Shown here: one piece after another, positions 21,809-31,398 of the stretch
How the letters are laid out: each line of letters begins with the position of its first letter
How positions within the stretch are numbered: the first letter of the stretch is position 1
Origin: a virus
IMG/VR virus record: IMGVR_UViG_3300023199_000101
Location: 1-54,088 of that record
DNA: 54,088 nt
Strand: one strand, 5' to 3'
The notes under the pieces: model-generated
What the model was told of the DNA's origin: nothing
Seen by the model: the letters and a program-made list of their open reading frames with translations, nothing else
The model's database searches: none
Made by a program: the position numbers and the translations under genes

Positions 21809-24800
21809 ATGAAGGTTATTGCCTATCGCATACGAATAGATGGTCAGGAACGAGTAGTTCGGACGGCTAAGGAATTGCGCGAAGCGATCCGGGATACGAA
21901 TCGTGCCCTGCAGGATACTGACATCGGAACGCTCCAGTATAAGAAACTGGAGCGCGAATTGGCTCGACTGCGCAATGTGCAGAAAGGGCTTCGAGACGAC
22001 ACTCGGAAGGTGCAGCGCTCCCTGAAAGAATCTGCCGAGGCCGGCACCGGATCTTACAGAGAACTGCAACTTACGCTTACGCGCCTAAAGAACGAGTACA
22101 AAGACTTGGGCCGGGCGGCGCGGGAAAGCACTAGGGGGCAGCAGCTGCGCGGGCAAATCGCCGGCCTTTCTTCTGAGCTAAAGACCCTAGACCGTGGCTT
22201 GGGAGACAACTTCCGCAACGTCGGTAATTACCAATCGGCCCTATCTGGTGTATTCCGGAATATCCGGAGCGGGCTTGCTGCTGCGGGTATTGTGGCAAGC
22301 GTTGATCAAATCGTTCAGGCTGTCGGCCGTGCCGTTCAGACCTTTGTGGAATTTAACGAGGAGGTGGCCCGGACACAGGCTATTTCCGGAGCCAGTAGCG
22401 AAGAGATAGACGCCCTGGAAGCCGATGCGCGCCGCCTGGGGGAAACGACAGAATTTACTGCTAGCCAAGTTGCTGAGCTTCAAACTCAGTTCGCCCGCGG
22501 CGGCTTTCGCCCCGATGAGATCATTGCCGTAACGGAGGCGGCCCTGGATCTTTCTACCGCTACTGGTGAGGATCTTTCGAGGGCTGCCCAAATCGTTAGT
22601 GCGAATGTTCGTGCCTTTGGGCTGGAATCTCAGGAGGCGGCACGGTTCGCTGACGTGCTTACGGATTCATTGAACTCGTCGAATCAGGAACTAGAGGACT
22701 ACGCCGAGGCAGTGAAATTTGTCGCTCCGGTAGCCAAGTTGCTTGGCGTTTCGGTGGAGGAAACGAGTGCGGCTATTGGGATTCTGGCCGACAATGGCCT
22801 GAAAGGATCTATCGCTACCCGGACCCTTGGGACCAGCTTGCAAAACCTATCTGACGACACCAAGAAGTACCAGAAGCGCGCCCAAGAGCTTGGCGTGGAA
22901 GTTTTCGATCAGCAGGGCGACTTTGTGGGTCTGGCACAGCTTCTTTCTAACCTGGAGGCCGCCTTCGAGGGCTTCAATGACCAGCAACGCCTGGCTGCCC
23001 TGTCGCAAATATTCGGTGCGGAAGCCACCCGTACCTGGGCCACCCTGCTGGATGCTCAGAAAACTGTGTTGATTGACAACAATGAAATTACGGCCCAGGG
23101 GGGCGAAGCCTTGGCGAATTTCACGCGACAACTTGAAAATGCCGGGGGTGCGGCAAAAGAAACGGCAGAGATTATTCGAGACACCCTGGCTGGCGACATT
23201 AAAGAGTTTCGGTCGGCCCTGGAGGGGTTGCAGATATTCATCGTTTCGCAATTCGAGGGGCCGCTGCGGTCTGCTGTCCAGGGGGCTACATCGATCATTC
23301 GCCGCCTGGGAAGTGCCTTTGAGGTGCTGCGCCAGATTTTTGAGCCACTGATCGATGCCTTTGGGCGGCTGGGGCAAGCGGTATTCGAGAGCCAGGGCGG
23401 TGCGGATGCTTTTCGCCTTACTGCTGAAGCTCTTGGGCGGAGTATCGTATTCGTAGTGAATGTAGTCACACGGATCGTTAACGAGCTTGGTGCGTTGATT
23501 GACAGCTTTAACCAAGCGCGTACTTCTGGGAATGCCTTTGCGGTGTTGTTCGACACGATCGTCATTAAGCCTATACAGCTTTTCATTGCTTCGCTTATTG
23601 AGGTTCCTGCCCTGTTGAACGGCCTGCTTCGCGCTATTGAGAATTTCGGTGATTCGATAGTGAAACTTCGGTTTGACCGGATTGACCCGGCCGCACAGTT
23701 CCGCCGTGGTGTTCTGGAAATCAGGAATTTCGATACGGTTGTCAAAGATTCTGCCGAGCAGGCCGTAGGCGTATGGAAGGAAGCCGGGAAACAAATCGAT
23801 GCGTTGGATCCCCTCAGCCCCGGCAACCTGACCTTTTTCAGCCAAGATGCTAAGAACCAAGCTAAGGAGGAGGCGAAAGAACTTGGCGACAACCTTGGCA
23901 ATGAACTCGCTGATGACCTGCGCGCCGACTTGGAAAGCGAACTTGCTTTCCTTAGAAAGCAGATTCAGGATCTAAAGCAGGCTGTTGAGGAAACTCCAGA
24001 AGGCCGGGGGCTGGAAACGCTTATCTCCGACCTGGTGGAAAAGGAACGAGAGCTGGAAGCCTTGGAAGCCAGGGTGCGGACGATCCGCCGGGCCGTGGAA
24101 GGCGAAACCACCGTGGAGGGGCTGAAAGCCGAAATATCGGATATTCAGGCCCTGATTAACTCCAGCCCTGCCGATGACAACCTGATCGACCTTGTTCAGC
24201 TGCTGGTGGAAAAGGAGGGAGAACTCGAACAAGTAGAGGGCATGATTCAAGCGATCCGCCGGGCGCTGGAAGGGGGCGAATTCAACGTTACCGAACCCCT
24301 GGCCGGTCCTGAACTGCCTACCACTGTGAATTCTCAGGACGACAATGCCGACCTGCGCGCCGACTTGGAAAGCGAACTTGCTTTCATTGAGCAGCGTCGC
24401 CTTCAAGCCCTGGATCGACTGAATGGCCTGCGGCTAGAAAACGAGGAAGAGTACGCTAACCGACGCGAGCAGATCAACCGGGAGGCTGTTATCCGGGCAA
24501 CGAAAGCCGAACTAGCTGCTGCTGAGCAGGGCAGCCTGCAATACCTGGCGCTCAAAGATCGCTTATATCAGCAGGAGCTGGAACTGAATCGCAATAAGAA
24601 TCAACTGCTTACCGAGCAAGAGAAGCAGTTTCTTACCCAGGCGCTTGCCCAGGCCAATCAGCTGGCTGGGATTATTTCAGATTCTATCCTGGGGGCCGAG
24701 CGGCAGCGTATCGAGCAGGAAAAGGATGCCAGGCTTTCAGCGGTCGAAGAAGAGTTCGACCGGCGGCTGGAGCTTGCCGAGGAAGGAAGCTTGGAAGAAC

Positions 24801-25456
24801 AGCGGTTGCAGAAGGAGCTTGCCGAGGCCCGCCTTCAGATTGAACGTCAAGCGGCAAATGAGCAGCGTGAGATAGCGCTAAAACAAAACACGATCAATAC
24901 AGCCTTGGCGGTTACGAATGCGTTGGCTACGGTCCGGCCGTTCCTCCCTGCTGGACTAATTGCTGCGGGTATTGCTTTGGCTCGCGGTTTGGCTGAAGGC
25001 CAGCGCATACGATCCCAAAGCTTTGCCGGGGGTGGATTTACGGGATGGGGAAAAAAGGGGGCGGACCGAACCGGAGAGCGCCCTGTCGATGCTACCGTTC
25101 ACGAGAAGGAGTACGTCGTTCCAAGGAAGGTTGCTATGAGCAAGCGCGGGCGTAGCCTTATTGCTCAGCTGGAAGCTATGCGCCGGTCAATGGGATTCAC
25201 TACTAACCCGTGGCCTTTCAAGTCCTTCGCCGAAGGCGGCGTTGTTGGGGCTGCCATTGTTCCGAGTGAGCTACAAGGCGGCACGACGGTAGTGAATGCC
25301 AGGGTAGAACTTTCGGATGAAGACATCGATCGTATTGGATTAGCTGTTGCCGAGGGATCTGCAATAGGAAGCAAGCAGGGAACTGAGGCAGGGGCCAAAG
25401 AGGCTGCAAAAGAAGAAACCCGCCGGAAAGCCTTGCGGGAAAAAACCTTAATATAA
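21809..25456 (+). CDS. Tape measure protein
   Basis: This 1215-residue protein is the longest tail protein. It carries an N-terminal coiled coil (1-110), a PhageMin_Tail-like region with EEVARTQAISGASSEEIDALEADA and DLSTATGEDLSRAAQIVSANVRAFG, hydrophobic helices (about 540-640), then a long coiled coil and a C-terminal region with a hydrophobic helix near 1040-1070. It fixes tail length and may be ejected with DNA. A roughly 78-residue coiled-coil unit is duplicated, and a 36-bp segment is repeated exactly (23915-23950 and 24350-24385). No tail-lysozyme domain is evident. Confidence 0.9.
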   Translation: MKVIAYRIRIDGQERVVRTAKELREAIRDTNRALQDTDIGTLQYKKLERELARLRNVQKGLRDDTRKVQRSLKESAEAGTGSYRELQLTLTRLKNEYKDLGRAARESTRGQQLRGQIAGLSSELKTLDRGLGDNFRNVGNYQSALSGVFRNIRSGLAAAGIVASVDQIVQAVGRAVQTFVEFNEEVARTQAISGASSEEIDALEADARRLGETTEFTASQVAELQTQFARGGFRPDEIIAVTEAALDLSTATGEDLSRAAQIVSANVRAFGLESQEAARFADVLTDSLNSSNQELEDYAEAVKFVAPVAKLLGVSVEETSAAIGILADNGLKGSIATRTLGTSLQNLSDDTKKYQKRAQELGVEVFDQQGDFVGLAQLLSNLEAAFEGFNDQQRLAALSQIFGAEATRTWATLLDAQKTVLIDNNEITAQGGEALANFTRQLENAGGAAKETAEIIRDTLAGDIKEFRSALEGLQIFIVSQFEGPLRSAVQGATSIIRRLGSAFEVLRQIFEPLIDAFGRLGQAVFESQGGADAFRLTAEALGRSIVFVVNVVTRIVNELGALIDSFNQARTSGNAFAVLFDTIVIKPIQLFIASLIEVPALLNGLLRAIENFGDSIVKLRFDRIDPAAQFRRGVLEIRNFDTVVKDSAEQAVGVWKEAGKQIDALDPLSPGNLTFFSQDAKNQAKEEAKELGDNLGNELADDLRADLESELAFLRKQIQDLKQAVEETPEGRGLETLISDLVEKERELEALEARVRTIRRAVEGETTVEGLKAEISDIQALINSSPADDNLIDLVQLLVEKEGELEQVEGMIQAIRRALEGGEFNVTEPLAGPELPTTVNSQDDNADLRADLESELAFIEQRRLQALDRLNGLRLENEEEYANRREQINREAVIRATKAELAAAEQGSLQYLALKDRLYQQELELNRNKNQLLTEQEKQFLTQALAQANQLAGIISDSILGAERQRIEQEKDARLSAVEEEFDRRLELAEEGSLEEQRLQKELAEARLQIERQAANEQREIALKQNTINTALAVTNALATVRPFLPAGLIAAGIALARGLAEGQRIRSQSFAGGGFTGWGKKGADRTGERPVDATVHEKEYVVPRKVAMSKRGRSLIAQLEAMRRSMGFTTNPWPFKSFAEGGVVGAAIVPSELQGGTTVVNARVELSDEDIDRIGLAVAEGSAIGSKQGTEAGAKEAAKEETRRKALREKTLI

Positions 25457-26658
25457 TGGCTGTATTAGTTACAAAATCGCCAGGCAATTATTCGACCCTG
25501 AAGCCTTCCGTGGTATGGTCGTTTCAGATGGATACGGAAGGGATATACCCTATTGAATATCGAATGTTCTATCAGCTGTTTCTATCCGGTGTGGGTGCTA
25601 TTACGGAGCGCCGGGTAGTAAACTATTCGGCTAATCCGTTGCGGGTAGATTTTTCGGAAGTCATGGCTGGTCAGGTTCATACTCCTTTGCTTTCTCCGCT
25701 GAGCGATCGAGCGATCACGGATGTTAACGATGAACAAACTGCCGATTTTTTCGTGAGCTATGGCGAGTTGGTCCTTAATCGAGAAACCGGTGTGCAAGTA
25801 GAGCAGGGCGCAGCGAATACTGGTCAGTGTACAGTTATGAACGGCGTTGTTCCGTATGACGAATTAGACCTGATAAGCAATACCGAAAACGATGTGTTTC
25901 TTACGCGCCGCGAAAAGTATTTCAAGACCTGCAAGTCGCAGTACGATTGGATCTATGTGCGCGTTGGCCGCGAGCCTATCTGGCTAAAGACTAGCTTCAA
26001 TACTGGCTTAATTCCTTTCATCATTACGCCGCTTCCGGTAGAATTGGCGGCTTATACGATCTGGGCTATACCTGTTGGTGGGGCTAATCTTGCAGACGCT
26101 TGGAGTGCAGATGCTACATACGCGGAGGTCGTAGGTGCTACCGAAACGGTCAGGTTTGAGTTTTATCGTGCCGATCCAGATGCAGACCCTGACCAGACAC
26201 CATTTGAAGTCTATACTGCTGAGATGAACTCGTGCTGCGAGGACGGTAATCAGACTGAGTTGTACTTCCTGGAAGGCCCAGGCGGCTATGCATCTTTTCG
26301 ATTCGATGAGGTTGACTATGGCGCAAACAGGCAGTATAGCAGGGTCGAATCGGCCTGGGATGTTCGCGGAAACCTAGAATACCGGCTGAAGTTTGGCGGG
26401 GCTTCTGTGGCTAGCACTACGACTTTTCAGACCCTTCGGCTGTCTACTCGCTTGCCAGCAGTGTCGGAGCAGCAGGAAAAGTTTTTGCGGCAAATCTATT
26501 CCAGCGAGTATGTGTACCTGAAACATCGGGGGCCGGATGGTGTGTTCTATCCGCTTAGAGTACTGGTAGATGGTGGCCAGTTTACGACCCGTCGCCTCGA
26601 AGAGTTCACCGAGCTAGTTGTCAATATCCGAGCAAACAAAGACCTTCTGAGCCTATGA
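25456..26658 (+). CDS. Distal tail structural protein
   Basis: This 400-residue beta-rich, acidic protein starts in TAATG overlap with the tape measure and ends in ATGA overlap with the next large gene. The gene after a tape measure usually encodes a distal tail protein or baseplate component, and strand-rich composition fits. A Cys pair near residues 259-260 lies in a probable domain linker. Its weak sequence signature means only the module role is supported. Confidence 0.6.
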   Translation: MAVLVTKSPGNYSTLKPSVVWSFQMDTEGIYPIEYRMFYQLFLSGVGAITERRVVNYSANPLRVDFSEVMAGQVHTPLLSPLSDRAITDVNDEQTADFFVSYGELVLNRETGVQVEQGAANTGQCTVMNGVVPYDELDLISNTENDVFLTRREKYFKTCKSQYDWIYVRVGREPIWLKTSFNTGLIPFIITPLPVELAAYTIWAIPVGGANLADAWSADATYAEVVGATETVRFEFYRADPDADPDQTPFEVYTAEMNSCCEDGNQTELYFLEGPGGYASFRFDEVDYGANRQYSRVESAWDVRGNLEYRLKFGGASVASTTTFQTLRLSTRLPAVSEQQEKFLRQIYSSEYVYLKHRGPDGVFYPLRVLVDGGQFTTRRLEEFTELVVNIRANKDLLSL

Positions 26659-28949
26659 CAAAAGACAGGATATATCTGGAAGAAGCACCTGCTGGCACGC
26701 CTGCTGAATTTCTCGAAGATGGTGTTTTTGCCCTTGACTTGCAGGACAACTTTTCCTTTCTGGAGACAAGGCAGGTCGAAGAACTGAATGACATCAATCA
26801 GATCAAGGGTTCTGGTGTGCTTGGGTTTTCTATGCCCTACACTACACGAAATAGATTTGCATTTCAGCGCTTCTTTTCGCCTAATATCGAGGACAATGCG
26901 TACGAGCCGATACGAGTGCGGGCAGTATCTGGAACTGGCAAGGTGCTTCCACAAGAGTTGCTTTTCGTCCGAGGCCTGGACGACTCTAGCAAGGAAATCG
27001 AAGTAGAGCTTATTGATGAAAATGTATTCTGGGTGAAAGCGGCCGAGGAGCTCAAGCTAAGTGAAATACCGATGCCTACCAGACCTTTCACGCTCGCTGA
27101 AATATCGAACCGGTGGGGGGACCACCAATACCGCCCGGACGACGACGAAGATGCCCAGGTTGTCAACTACCCGTTATGCCATTACGGGGGCTGGCTGGCT
27201 GACAAGTTAGAAGGCATTAACTCGGTCCTGGTTGAGGATTTTAAGCCGTGGCATTCGATTCCGTGGCTACTCGTCCGGGGGTTTCGTCATTTGGGCTGGA
27301 CCTTTGAAAGCGAATTACTCGAAACGGATTGGTTCTGTCAGCTGTACGCTTATCTGTTAAATAAGGATCTGATTTATCCAGGAAAAGGTCAGGAGTGGCG
27401 CGTGTATGCACTGTGGGGGGTGGATGAGAATGTTCAGCTTATTCCTTCTGCGCCGAACTGGCTAATCGGTGGCATAAGCAATTACTTGGCCCTGCCCTTT
27501 CGAGGGTTGGTAACAGACCCCAAAGGGCAGCACCAGTTAAGAGACCTGGTTTCAGGGGGTGTAGTAGCTGGTCAAATCAGTGATTTTGCGAACTTGACGA
27601 ATGGAACATCTGATTTTTTGATCGAGTTCGTACTTGTAATTGAAAACAATACGGGAGGGGAGATTAAGCTAGATGTAGGAGCGTGGGTTTCTGGTACAGA
27701 GCTTGACGTAGCTCCGGATTTGATTTTTCCGAACGGGGAAACAACTCAGCATTATATTGAATTGAAAGTCAACATGGATTTTGGGCAAGTCTGCAATATC
27801 ATTCTTCAGGGCGCTAGCATCGACGGTGTGCCTGCGAACCAGCCCTACGAATTTACAATTAAGGGCGGCACTCAGGTTACGTTTCGACCGAACGATCCGA
27901 GCCGGTTATACCGTGACGAACAAGTTGACACCGGTGCGATCGTCAATCCCAACTTAACTTTCTTAGACTTTTTCAAGGGCATTGTACACCTTATTGCCGG
28001 CAAGGTTGAAACCGATTTTTCGGAATATACTGTGCGATTGTTTCCCCCGGACCGGACGAAGGTTTCCGGTCAGGTATTAGAGGGCTTCATGCTGCCCTAC
28101 TCTGAGGCAATAGATGTGACGAATGCGATACAACTTGAAAGCCGCAGGGTGAGCTTTGAGGCCGGAGATGCGAGGTATATCGAGTTGAAGTTTTCAAATT
28201 CATCGGATGCTTATATTCGGGATGTTCTGCAGCGAGAAAATGATGATCTATTGTATTCTCGTACTATCGACTTGGGGCCAACGCTGCCGGACCGCAAGAA
28301 AAGACTGGAGAACCCGTTTTTTGAACCGACGGCGAACACGAGCCTAAATAGGGTAATGATGCCTGCGCTGTGGGATAACAGTGATGGGAGTATAAGCCGG
28401 AGCATAAGCCCTCGAATTATACAGTTTCTAGGCATGAGACAGCAGGATGGCGGCGATGGTCAAGCTGCTGTATTGGTTTTTGAAAACTCTTCGATACGAA
28501 ACATACCCTACGCTTTTCAGTTTTTTGAGCGCAAAGCTAGAATTGAATCCCCAATAGGATCTGGTAGTCCCTTTTTTCTACCGGTTGGCGGAGTGCTGTA
28601 TGGGGTGCAAGTTCAAGACTTATACGAAATGTTCTGGCGCTTTCAGGAGTACGAATCGGCATACTCGCCTGTCTATTCCTTCGATTGCTACATGGACCCC
28701 GCGCTGTATGAGCAGCTATCGTTCCGGCGGCGATTATTCATCACTTACGGAGGGGAATCATTCTCGGCAAAGCTAATTGCTATTCGAGACTGGCAGACCG
28801 GAATTAACGATATTTTCACGATCGATGTAAAGCCTGAAGTCCAGCTGTATGCTCGATACCTGAATCAGATCAAAGACCCTATCCCAGAGGGGTACACGCC
28901 GCAGCAGCCTGATCCTGAAGCCGGGCCTTCGGACCCTCAAATTGAATAA
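26655..28949 (+). CDS. Large tail protein, probable baseplate hub / tail-associated protein
   Basis: This 764-residue protein is second after the tape measure, where siphophages encode the tail-hub (gp27-like, Tal-like) protein. It is rich in beta segments with many Tyr, Phe and Trp residues and a flexible Pro-rich C-terminus (QQPDPEAGPSDPQ). No peptidase motif is visible. Position and size support a baseplate hub or host-contact role; no family is assigned. Confidence 0.55.
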   Translation: MTKDRIYLEEAPAGTPAEFLEDGVFALDLQDNFSFLETRQVEELNDINQIKGSGVLGFSMPYTTRNRFAFQRFFSPNIEDNAYEPIRVRAVSGTGKVLPQELLFVRGLDDSSKEIEVELIDENVFWVKAAEELKLSEIPMPTRPFTLAEISNRWGDHQYRPDDDEDAQVVNYPLCHYGGWLADKLEGINSVLVEDFKPWHSIPWLLVRGFRHLGWTFESELLETDWFCQLYAYLLNKDLIYPGKGQEWRVYALWGVDENVQLIPSAPNWLIGGISNYLALPFRGLVTDPKGQHQLRDLVSGGVVAGQISDFANLTNGTSDFLIEFVLVIENNTGGEIKLDVGAWVSGTELDVAPDLIFPNGETTQHYIELKVNMDFGQVCNIILQGASIDGVPANQPYEFTIKGGTQVTFRPNDPSRLYRDEQVDTGAIVNPNLTFLDFFKGIVHLIAGKVETDFSEYTVRLFPPDRTKVSGQVLEGFMLPYSEAIDVTNAIQLESRRVSFEAGDARYIELKFSNSSDAYIRDVLQRENDDLLYSRTIDLGPTLPDRKKRLENPFFEPTANTSLNRVMMPALWDNSDGSISRSISPRIIQFLGMRQQDGGDGQAAVLVFENSSIRNIPYAFQFFERKARIESPIGSGSPFFLPVGGVLYGVQVQDLYEMFWRFQEYESAYSPVYSFDCYMDPALYEQLSFRRRLFITYGGESFSAKLIAIRDWQTGINDIFTIDVKPEVQLYARYLNQIKDPIPEGYTPQQPDPEAGPSDPQIE

Positions 28950-28950
28950 T

Positions 28951-29157
28951 ATGTGGAGATTTGACCACCTGAACGAAGAGCAGCGCGAAGAGACGCGCCG
29001 CCTGTATAGTGAAAAGAACTGGCCGGTTTTGCAGGAGAGATTCCGGGAATGGGGGGTTATGCCATCGACCCTGTGCGATGCTTGCAAGGCCTGGAAGCTA
29101 TGCAAAACATGGGCCCGATGGGCTATCGAGGTGCAATGGAAAGGAAGACAACAATGA
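28951..29157 (+). CDS. Small Trp- and Cys-containing tail-module protein
   Basis: This 68-residue protein has a CDACKAWKLC cluster and many Trp residues. The ATG lies just after the preceding stop codon, and its stop overlaps the next ATG (ATGA). Another frame across its 3' half is also open, so the choice rests on the start position and the overlap. Function is unknown; it could be a small baseplate or assembly factor. Confidence 0.45.
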   Translation: MWRFDHLNEEQREETRRLYSEKNWPVLQERFREWGVMPSTLCDACKAWKLCKTWARWAIEVQWKGRQQ

Positions 29158-29432
29158 CAGTAACAAAAGTGCATCCCAAGCGGAAGAAAATGATTGTCGA
29201 GTGCGCTAAGTATTTCGGCCTGGAATCAGTGGGAGAATACGATCAGCTGAGTTCTGGTACAAAGGATCTTTTTTCTCATTTTGGCTACAAAACTATTGTT
29301 AGACCCCTGGTGGAACGCGATCGCGGGCGGGGGCTTTCCTGGAGTCAACTGTCAATCAAGTACGGAATAACCGTGGACGAGGCCAGGTGGATGATTTGCT
29401 GCAGGCCTACCTATGAACTTGAACAAGAATAG
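29154..29432 (+). CDS. Hypothetical protein, end of the tail operon
   Basis: This 92-residue basic protein shows a possible helix-turn-helix near its end (LSWSQLSIKYGITVDEARWMI). It might bind DNA and regulate late genes, or be a small structural factor. It is translationally coupled to the preceding gene, and a terminator follows 47 bases after its stop. Confidence 0.55.
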   Translation: MTVTKVHPKRKKMIVECAKYFGLESVGEYDQLSSGTKDLFSHFGYKTIVRPLVERDRGRGLSWSQLSIKYGITVDEARWMICCRPTYELEQE

Positions 29433-29478
29433 TAATTTGCATAATTTTAGAGCGCATAACTATTCGTGGGATTCAATT

Positions 29479-29511
29479 AGGCTCGTTCTGTTATTCAGGG
29501 CGGGCCTTTTT
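29479..29511 (+). terminator. Terminator of the tail operon
   Basis: AGGCTCG (29479-29485) pairs with CGGGCCT (29501-29507), one pair being G-U, followed by TTTTT. The loop of 15 bases is rather large. Confidence 0.6.
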
Positions 29512-29523
29512 GAATATTTTTTG

Positions 29524-29531
29524 TATTTTTG
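29524..29531 (+). promoter_or_regulatory. Bacteroidota -7 promoter box (TATTTTTG)
   Basis: TATTTTTG lies 22 bases before the ATG at 29553 and just downstream of the tail-operon terminator. Confidence 0.6.
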
Positions 29532-29552
29532 CGAGTAAATAGAATAAAATAA

Positions 29553-29906
29553 ATGAAGAAAAACCAAGAAAGGGGGCTGCTGCTCACAGTATCCGATAAA
29601 GAGGCGAGAGAAGCGTTTGAGTGGCTGCGTGAATATCATTGGATTGTTGTGAACGCTGCAATCTGCCGAATTATCACGGAGGTAGTGCATACCGGAACGA
29701 TTGAAGTGAGCCTTAACCCAAGCAAGGAAGCTTGGCAGGCGTTCGTAGATGGCCTTCCGCAAGGCGATAAGCAGGTTCACCCGTCGGCCATTACGCAGGC
29801 GCTGAAGAGAAACGGACATACTTCTTTCAAGTATGCCAAGGGAGTAGCCCTGGCGAGACGAATCATTGTATATGGGGATCCTTTTACGATCCCTAAGCAG
29901 GCATAA
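29553..29906 (+). CDS. Hypothetical protein, single-gene unit
   Basis: This 117-residue protein of unknown function has a helical N-terminal half (KEAREAFEWLREYHWIVVNAAI) and a basic C-terminal half. It has its own promoter box and terminator, so it is an independent unit. Such small units between tail and head modules are often lysogenic-conversion or anti-host genes (inference). Confidence 0.55.
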   Translation: MKKNQERGLLLTVSDKEAREAFEWLREYHWIVVNAAICRIITEVVHTGTIEVSLNPSKEAWQAFVDGLPQGDKQVHPSAITQALKRNGHTSFKYAKGVALARRIIVYGDPFTIPKQA

Positions 29907-29935
29907 TAGTCACAAGGTGTTTTAGGACTGTTTTA

Positions 29936-29972
29936 AATCCTGGGCAGCAAATCTGCTTGGGATTTTTTTTTG
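29936..29972 (+). terminator. Rho-independent terminator
   Basis: AATCCTGGGCAG pairs with CTGCTTGGGATT around a CAAAT loop, followed by a long T run. Confidence 0.8.
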
Positions 29973-30015
29973 CTGCTGTTATTCAGGATATTCATTTTTT
30001 AGGGTTGAAAACTTG

Positions 30016-30023
30016 TATTTTTG
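30016..30023 (+). promoter_or_regulatory. Bacteroidota -7 promoter box (TATTTTTG)
   Basis: TATTTTTG lies 42 bases before the ATG at 30066. The surrounding TTGTATTTTTG context is the same as at 29521-29531. Confidence 0.55.
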
Positions 30024-30065
30024 GAATGAAATGAATATTTTTACATCGCAATCAACAACAACGCC

Positions 30066-30455
30066 ATGCACGAAAAAATCTGGATCAGCACTTACGAAGC
30101 GATCGAATTTCTCTTGTACACCTGCTCGCAGATTGGCGTGGAGCTTAAAGAAGGGGGGAGCCCTGATGTTTCCCTTGCCGCTATGTGGAGATATATAACG
30201 CAAAAAGCTCCGCGAGCAAAGAAAATTCAACTGGAGCGAATCGTAGTGTGGGGAATACACTGCGGTTTAAACAGCGGGAAAGAAGTAACGGAAGGCACGT
30301 TAAGGATACGAGTGCCTTGGTTCGTGGATCACCTGAGAACAGATGCTACGGATCGCGAAAAACACTTTCATCAGGTGAAGAAGGATTTTTTGAAATCTAA
30401 ACACAGTGAAATGGATGATCTCTTAACACAAATTCTTGGATATGAACCGAAATAG
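30066..30455 (+). CDS. Hypothetical protein
   Basis: This 129-residue protein is mixed helical with a basic C-terminal region. The N-terminal part contains several aromatic residues and two Cys. It overlaps the next small gene by 14 bases, so the two form a small operon behind the promoter box at 30016. No family is recognised. Confidence 0.55.
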   Translation: MHEKIWISTYEAIEFLLYTCSQIGVELKEGGSPDVSLAAMWRYITQKAPRAKKIQLERIVVWGIHCGLNSGKEVTEGTLRIRVPWFVDHLRTDATDREKHFHQVKKDFLKSKHSEMDDLLTQILGYEPK

Positions 30456-30642
30456 AGCAAACGCGGCAATCATATTTATGAAAGCCGCTACTGAACTGGT
30501 TCGCGCCGGAATGATCCGGCGGGAGGACCGCACCAGCGCCCAAGACGCTGCATTCAACTCTTGGGTGCGAAGGAACGGGTTTGACCCGAAAACACCCGCG
30601 AGAGTGCCGACCCTGGAGGAGGCCCGGCGCTGTTTTTCTTAA
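30442..30642 (+). CDS. Hypothetical small basic protein
   Basis: This 66-residue protein consists of an N-terminal helix and a basic C-terminal half with an RRNGF element. It starts inside the preceding gene. A GC-rich hairpin (30649-30667) follows 6 bases after its stop and probably ends the unit. Function is unknown. Confidence 0.5.
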   Translation: MNRNRANAAIIFMKAATELVRAGMIRREDRTSAQDAAFNSWVRRNGFDPKTPARVPTLEEARRCFS

Positions 30643-30648
30643 CTCATT

Positions 30649-30667
30649 CCGGGGGCAAAGCCCCCGG
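30649..30667 (+). terminator. Strong hairpin after a small operon
   Basis: CCGGGGGC and GCCCCCGG form a perfect 8-bp stem with an AAA loop. No T tract follows, so it may stabilise the upstream mRNA end rather than terminate. Confidence 0.5.
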
Positions 30668-30722
30668 TAAAACCCTTTGTCATGATTATTATCACTGAAG
30701 ATGTAATAATTCAATTCAAACC

Positions 30723-31022
30723 ATGAAATTAAAAACAACCACAACTATTAAGTTAGTCGATCAGGCAGGATTCTATGTTTTCTGCTTATACAAGCATCAT
30801 CTGCGCCGCAACGGGTCTAAGGATAGATACTTCGCCGGTGCGGCTGATGCTGAAAAAGGAATCCTGTATCAATTTCACATGCAGGACTCGGAGCAGCTGT
30901 TCTCTGAGTTAGAGAGGCTTGCCGAAAAACTCGTAAAGGAACAGCCCGACGGGCTTACGATGCCTGTTGCAAAACAGTATGCCGCGAATCTGCTTTCTAA
31001 GTACCTAGACGACGAAAAATAA
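30723..31022 (+). CDS. Hypothetical protein
   Basis: This 99-residue protein has an N-terminal strand-rich part (KTTTTIKLVDQAGFYVF) and a helical acidic C-terminal half. It is isolated, with about 50 bases of non-coding DNA on each side. No family or function is recognised. Confidence 0.5.
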   Translation: MKLKTTTTIKLVDQAGFYVFCLYKHHLRRNGSKDRYFAGAADAEKGILYQFHMQDSEQLFSELERLAEKLVKEQPDGLTMPVAKQYAANLLSKYLDDEK

Positions 31023-31076
31023 CCTGTTTTCTTTCAACTTGATGCCCTAGGGCAGCCTTTCAACGATGACAAATGA

Positions 31077-31328
31077 AAGCCACAGTACAAAGCCAAGTGG
31101 GCGAGTAAAAATCAATCCTTCATCGGATCCCGTCAGGAGAATTGTTGGATACTTAATCTTTGGAAGCGGGAGTTTGAGGAAGTCCGCCCGGCCGTAAATC
31201 CTGATCAAGCCGCCCGGATCCTGACCAGGGCCAAAAAGTTCTTTTACGACCGTACTATCGAGCCGCTATGTGTCGGCTACGACGACAAAAGGGGCCAGAA
31301 AAAAAACTTGACATTTTCTGAAAAATAA
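31077..31328 (+). pseudogene. Start-less ORF running into the 485-bp repeat
   Basis: This frame reads as plausible protein (KREFEEVRPAVNPDQAARIL, then KKFFYDRTIEPLCVGYDDKRG) but has no ATG or GTG at its 5' end. It begins right after an in-frame TGA at 31074. Its last residues come from the repeat, which begins at 31295. An ATG in a different frame (31068) overlaps its start. It looks like a gene that lost its 5' end and was cut or altered at its 3' end by the repeat. Confidence 0.45.
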
Positions 31329-31362
31329 TTGTGCAAAACTTGACAATGTGTAAAGATTGGCT

Positions 31363-31370
31363 TATATTTG
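31363..31370 (+). promoter_or_regulatory. Promoter in the repeat (TTGACA...TATATTTG)
   Basis: TATATTTG is preceded 20 bases upstream by TTGAC (31340). The 11-mer AAAACTTGACA occurs twice (about 31303 and 31337), which may be an operator. The same promoter lies at the right end of the window, 54037-54044. Confidence 0.65.
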
Positions 31371-31398
31371 TATCATCAGTTAATCAAAAAAAAACACA

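Noticed and set aside
22847-23860. Long minus-strand ORFs opposite the tape-measure gene
   Set aside because: They arise from the codon pattern of the coding strand. The tape measure is clearly real and no minus-strand start signals are present.
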